From NCBI GenBank assembly GCA_937920255.1, contig CALDSL010000238.1, forward strand, positions 1-7,733: DNA of 7,733 nucleotides, written 5' to 3'. The notes beneath the pieces were generated by a model, which was not told the origin of the DNA, searched no databases, and saw nothing but the letters and a program-made list of their open reading frames with translations. A program made the position numbers and the translations under genes. Within the stretch, counting starts at the first letter, position 1; each line of letters begins with the position of its first letter. The DNA is from an uncultured Anaerolineaceae bacterium (GTDB taxonomy: Bacteria > Chloroflexota > Anaerolineae > Anaerolineales > Anaerolineaceae). This document shows positions 5,539-7,733 of the stretch, piece after piece.

Positions 5539-6495
5539 ATGGCTGAAACACCGTTATTGGATATTCAGGATCTCAAACTACATTTTCGTACCGGCCGCGG
5601 CGCAGTCCGCGCGGTAGACGGCGTCAACTTCACCCTCAACCACAACGAAGCCGTTGTGATCGTGGGCGAATCGGGTTGCGGCAAAAGCTCGCTGGCCAAG
5701 GCCATCCTGCGGCTGCTGCCCAAGAACGTGGAAACCTACTCCGGCAAGGTGTGCGTTAAAGGCACCGACGTGATGCAGTTCTCGGATGAAGAGTACCGCA
5801 AAAACGTGCGCTGGAAGATGATGTCGATGGTGCCCCAGGCCGCCATGAACGCCCTCAACCCGGTGCTCAAAATCGGCGACCAGGTGATCGAGCCGTTCCT
5901 GATCCACACCAACGCCACCCGCGCCGAAGCCATCGAACAGGCCAAAAAGATGTTCGACTACGTCGGCGTGCCCGAGAGCTTCCTCAACCGCTATGCCTTC
6001 GAGCTTTCGGGTGGCATGCGCCAGCGCGCGGCCATCGCCATGTCGCTCATCACCATGCCCGACCTGATCATCCTCGACGAGCCCACCTCGGCGCTGGACG
6101 TGCTCACCCAGGCCAACATCTTCAACGTGCTCAAGACGCTGAAGAAAGAACTGGAGATGAGCTACATCCTCATCACCCACGACATCGCCACCTCGTCCGA
6201 GCTGGCTGATAAAGCCGCGGTGATGTACGCCGGGCAGATCGTCGAAGTCTCCGACGCCACGCGCTTCTTCCAGGAAGCCCTGCACCCCTACTCGCGCAAG
6301 CTGATGGACTCCGTGCCCCGCCTGCGCGGCGATAAGGAACCCGATTTCATCATCGGGCAGCCGCCCAGCCTGCTCAACCCCCCCACCGGGTGCCGGTTCA
6401 AAGACCGCTGCCCGCGCCGGATGCCGGTATGTGACGAAGAGCCGAAAATGTACAAGGTGGATACCCGCCTGGTCAAATGCTGGCTGTACGAATAG
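5539..6495 (+). CDS. ABC importer ATP-binding subunit, DppD/OppD family
   Basis: This is a cytoplasmic ATPase of 318 aa that powers import with its partner encoded next. Walker A is GESGCGKS (43-50, K49). The Q-loop is VPQ (Q100), followed by AMNALNPV. The signature is LSGGMRQR (156-163). Walker B is LIILDEPTSALD, with D180 and catalytic E181. The switch histidine is H214 in ITHD. All catalytic elements are present, so the subunit should be active. The C-terminal oligo_HPY-type tail begins at HPYSRKLMDSVP and contains C285, C291, C298 and C314, the four-cysteine pattern associated with an iron-sulfur cluster in OppD-type proteins. Length is normal. GAGAGG at 5525-5530, within the end of the preceding permease, is the ribosome binding site, and the gap is one base. 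Confidence 0.96.
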   Translation: MAETPLLDIQDLKLHFRTGRGAVRAVDGVNFTLNHNEAVVIVGESGCGKSSLAKAILRLLPKNVETYSGKVCVKGTDVMQFSDEEYRKNVRWKMMSMVPQAAMNALNPVLKIGDQVIEPFLIHTNATRAEAIEQAKKMFDYVGVPESFLNRYAFELSGGMRQRAAIAMSLITMPDLIILDEPTSALDVLTQANIFNVLKTLKKELEMSYILITHDIATSSELADKAAVMYAGQIVEVSDATRFFQEALHPYSRKLMDSVPRLRGDKEPDFIIGQPPSLLNPPTGCRFKDRCPRRMPVCDEEPKMYKVDTRLVKCWLYE

Positions 6496-6510
6496 ACGAG
6501 GAAGCAGATC

Positions 6511-7542
6511 ATGACGGAAGAAACTCAAGTTTTTACCCAACCAGAAACCGTCAAAGACGGGCGTGAGAAGGGCGTGCTGCTCTCGGTGCAGAACCTGAAG
6601 GTCTACTTCGAGCTGCGCAAGATGGGTTTTGGCCGCGCCGGTTACGTGCACGCCGTCGACGATGTCAGCTTTGACCTGCATAATGGCGAAGCCATCGCCG
6701 TGGTGGGCGAATCGGGCTGCGGCAAATCCAGCCTGATGAAGACCATCCTCGGCCTTTACCGCCCCACCAGCGGCAAAGTGCTGTTCAACGGCGAGTCGGT
6801 CGGCGAGATGAACGCCGTCGCGATGAAGCGGTACCGCTCGCAGGTCGGCTATATCCAGCAGGACCCCTACGGCGCCATGGCCCCGTTCATGACCGTCGAG
6901 CGCATCCTGGAAGAGCCGATGATCATCAACGGCATCACCAGCCGCGCCGAGCGCATGGAACGCATCCACCGCGCGCTGGAAGAGGTCAAGGTCTTCCCGG
7001 TGGCCGATTTCCTGCCCAAGTTCCCGCACCAGCTTTCGGGCGGGCAGCAGCAGCGCATCGTCATCGCGCGCGCCATGCTGCTCGATCCAAAGTTCCTGGT
7101 AGCCGACGAGCCTGTTTCGATGCTGGACGCCTCGGTGCGCGTGGAAATCCTCAAGCTGCTGCGCGGCCTGCAGGAAAAACACAACCTGGCAGTGATCTAC
7201 ATCACCCACGACCTCTCGACCGTACGCTACTTCTCGCGCCGCATCTTTGTCATGTACGCCGGCCAGGTGATCGAAAAAGCGCGCGTGCTCGACCTGCTCA
7301 ACAACGCCGGTCACCCCTACACCCATGCGCTGCTCGCGGCCACCTCGGATCCCGATGGCAACAACGCGCACCACATCAAAGACGTGCCCCCGGGCGAGCC
7401 GCCGAACCTGACCGCTCCCCCGCCCGCCTGCCGCTTCCACCCGCGCTGCTCGCATTTCATGCCCGGCCTGTGCGACGTGGAAATGCCGCCCGAGTTCGAG
7501 CCCGAGCTGGAGCACAAGGTGGCCTGCTGGCTGTTCAAGTAA
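6511..7542 (+). CDS. ABC importer ATP-binding subunit, DppF/OppF family
   Basis: This is the second ATPase of the importer, 343 aa. After a hydrophilic N terminus of about 22 residues the ABC domain begins at LLSVQNLKVYF. Walker A is GESGCGKS (66-73, K72). The Q-loop is YIQQDPYGAMAPF (Q116/Q117), slightly different from the usual QDPY.SLNP. The signature is LSGGQQQR (175-182). Walker B and D-loop are FLVADEPVSMLD (D199, E200), and the switch histidine is H233. The tail carries HPYTHALLAA and four cysteines, C307, C313, C321 and C339, like its partner. All catalytic residues are intact. A clear GAGGAAG ribosome binding site lies at 6498-6504, with a 15-nt gap from the DppD-type gene. It should form the asymmetric ATPase dimer with that subunit. 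Confidence 0.96.
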   Translation: MTEETQVFTQPETVKDGREKGVLLSVQNLKVYFELRKMGFGRAGYVHAVDDVSFDLHNGEAIAVVGESGCGKSSLMKTILGLYRPTSGKVLFNGESVGEMNAVAMKRYRSQVGYIQQDPYGAMAPFMTVERILEEPMIINGITSRAERMERIHRALEEVKVFPVADFLPKFPHQLSGGQQQRIVIARAMLLDPKFLVADEPVSMLDASVRVEILKLLRGLQEKHNLAVIYITHDLSTVRYFSRRIFVMYAGQVIEKARVLDLLNNAGHPYTHALLAATSDPDGNNAHHIKDVPPGEPPNLTAPPPACRFHPRCSHFMPGLCDVEMPPEFEPELEHKVACWLFK

Positions 7543-7554
7543 ACCTGTAACACC

Positions 7555-7733
7555 ATGCGATACCGAATTACCGAACCAAAATTTCTGTTCATCGCCGGCG
7601 TAATCCTGCTCATCATTGGCTGGGTACTCCCCTTGCTGATGATCATGCAGATGCTCGAGTCGACCTTCTTCCTGAACTTCCTGGCCTACATCTGCTCCTT
7701 CCTGGGCATGATGATGGGCTTCGTCGGCGCGAT
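7555..7733 (+). CDS. Small hydrophobic membrane protein, partial at right edge, unknown function
   Basis: The first 59 codons are present and the frame is open at the window end. The product starts MRYRITEPKF and has two likely membrane helices, about residues 10-31 and 37-59, joined by a short turn around MQMLESTFF. The second helix contains a methionine-rich stretch (GMMMGF). The gene begins 12 nt after the DppF-type ATPase and has no obvious ribosome binding site, so it may depend on translational coupling. Its position suggests it belongs to the operon, perhaps as an accessory membrane factor, but I do not recognise a family. The ATG at 7555 is the first start after the preceding stop and gives a basic N terminus before the first helix. 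Confidence 0.65.
   Translation, partial: MRYRITEPKFLFIAGVILLIIGWVLPLLMIMQMLESTFFLNFLAYICSFLGMMMGFVGA

Noticed and set aside
4212..5540. Minus-strand open frame of 442 codons opposite the DppC-type permease
   Set aside because: It has nearly the same limits as the real gene, a low-complexity G/D/H/Q-rich translation, and no membrane segments or motifs. It is a codon-bias shadow.
5578..7515. Minus-strand open frame of 645 codons spanning both ATPase genes
   Set aside because: It runs across two genes with complete Walker A, signature and Walker B motifs on the + strand. The minus translation shows no family signal.

Overview
The window carries most of one five-component ABC importer operon of the peptide/nickel/oligosaccharide class (Dpp/Opp type), all on the + strand. 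In order it holds a lipoprotein substrate-binding protein (178-2799), a DppB/OppB-type permease (3064-4206), a DppC/OppC-type permease (4209-5537), a DppD/OppD-type ATPase (5539-6495), a DppF/OppF-type ATPase (6511-7542), and the first 59 codons of a small two-helix membrane protein that runs off the right edge (7555 onward). The last five genes are packed with gaps of 1-15 nt and are almost certainly co-transcribed. The binding-protein gene is separated from the first permease by about 264 nt of hairpin-rich sequence.

The DNA is GC-rich with strong third-position G/C preference. The binding protein has a lipobox followed by an Ala/Thr/Glu/Pro repeat linker of the kind common in Chloroflexota, particularly Anaerolineae. 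The permeases also have enlarged extracytoplasmic parts. I infer an Anaerolineae-like Chloroflexota bacterium; this is a judgement from style, not a search result.

The most striking feature is the binding protein. The usual family-5 (SBP_bac_5) motifs are all recognisable but in circularly permuted order. The half that is normally C-terminal (LDxVVF.IPD, LKAG..D, LFN, IREAMNWATDR) comes first. The half that is normally N-terminal (GGELKIAQ, HDGTPFTIADIVFN, GTGPY) comes second, followed by a beta-rich tail domain. The partner permease DppC carries an inserted extracytoplasmic domain of about 180 residues directly before a degenerate GTD..GRD-type motif. A permuted receptor and an enlarged permease face may have evolved together.

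The non-coding DNA is also structured. The leader of the binding-protein gene has two GC-rich hairpins close to the ribosome binding site. The gap after that gene has a long hairpin and then a terminator-like hairpin with a T-rich tail, an arrangement that would favour more binding protein than transporter. A set of short blocks (GTTTT, TTATCG, GCCC, CCC/GGG/TGA.GT/CCCATA, TTGAC) recurs in the same order in front of both the binding-protein gene and the permease gene, suggesting two copies of one regulatory element.

Working model: the lipoprotein captures a peptide or oligosaccharide outside the membrane and delivers it to the permease pair. The two ATPases, each with a C-terminal four-cysteine oligo_HPY-type tail, drive import. 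The substrate cannot be decided from the sequence. No RNA genes, mobile elements or CRISPR arrays were seen.
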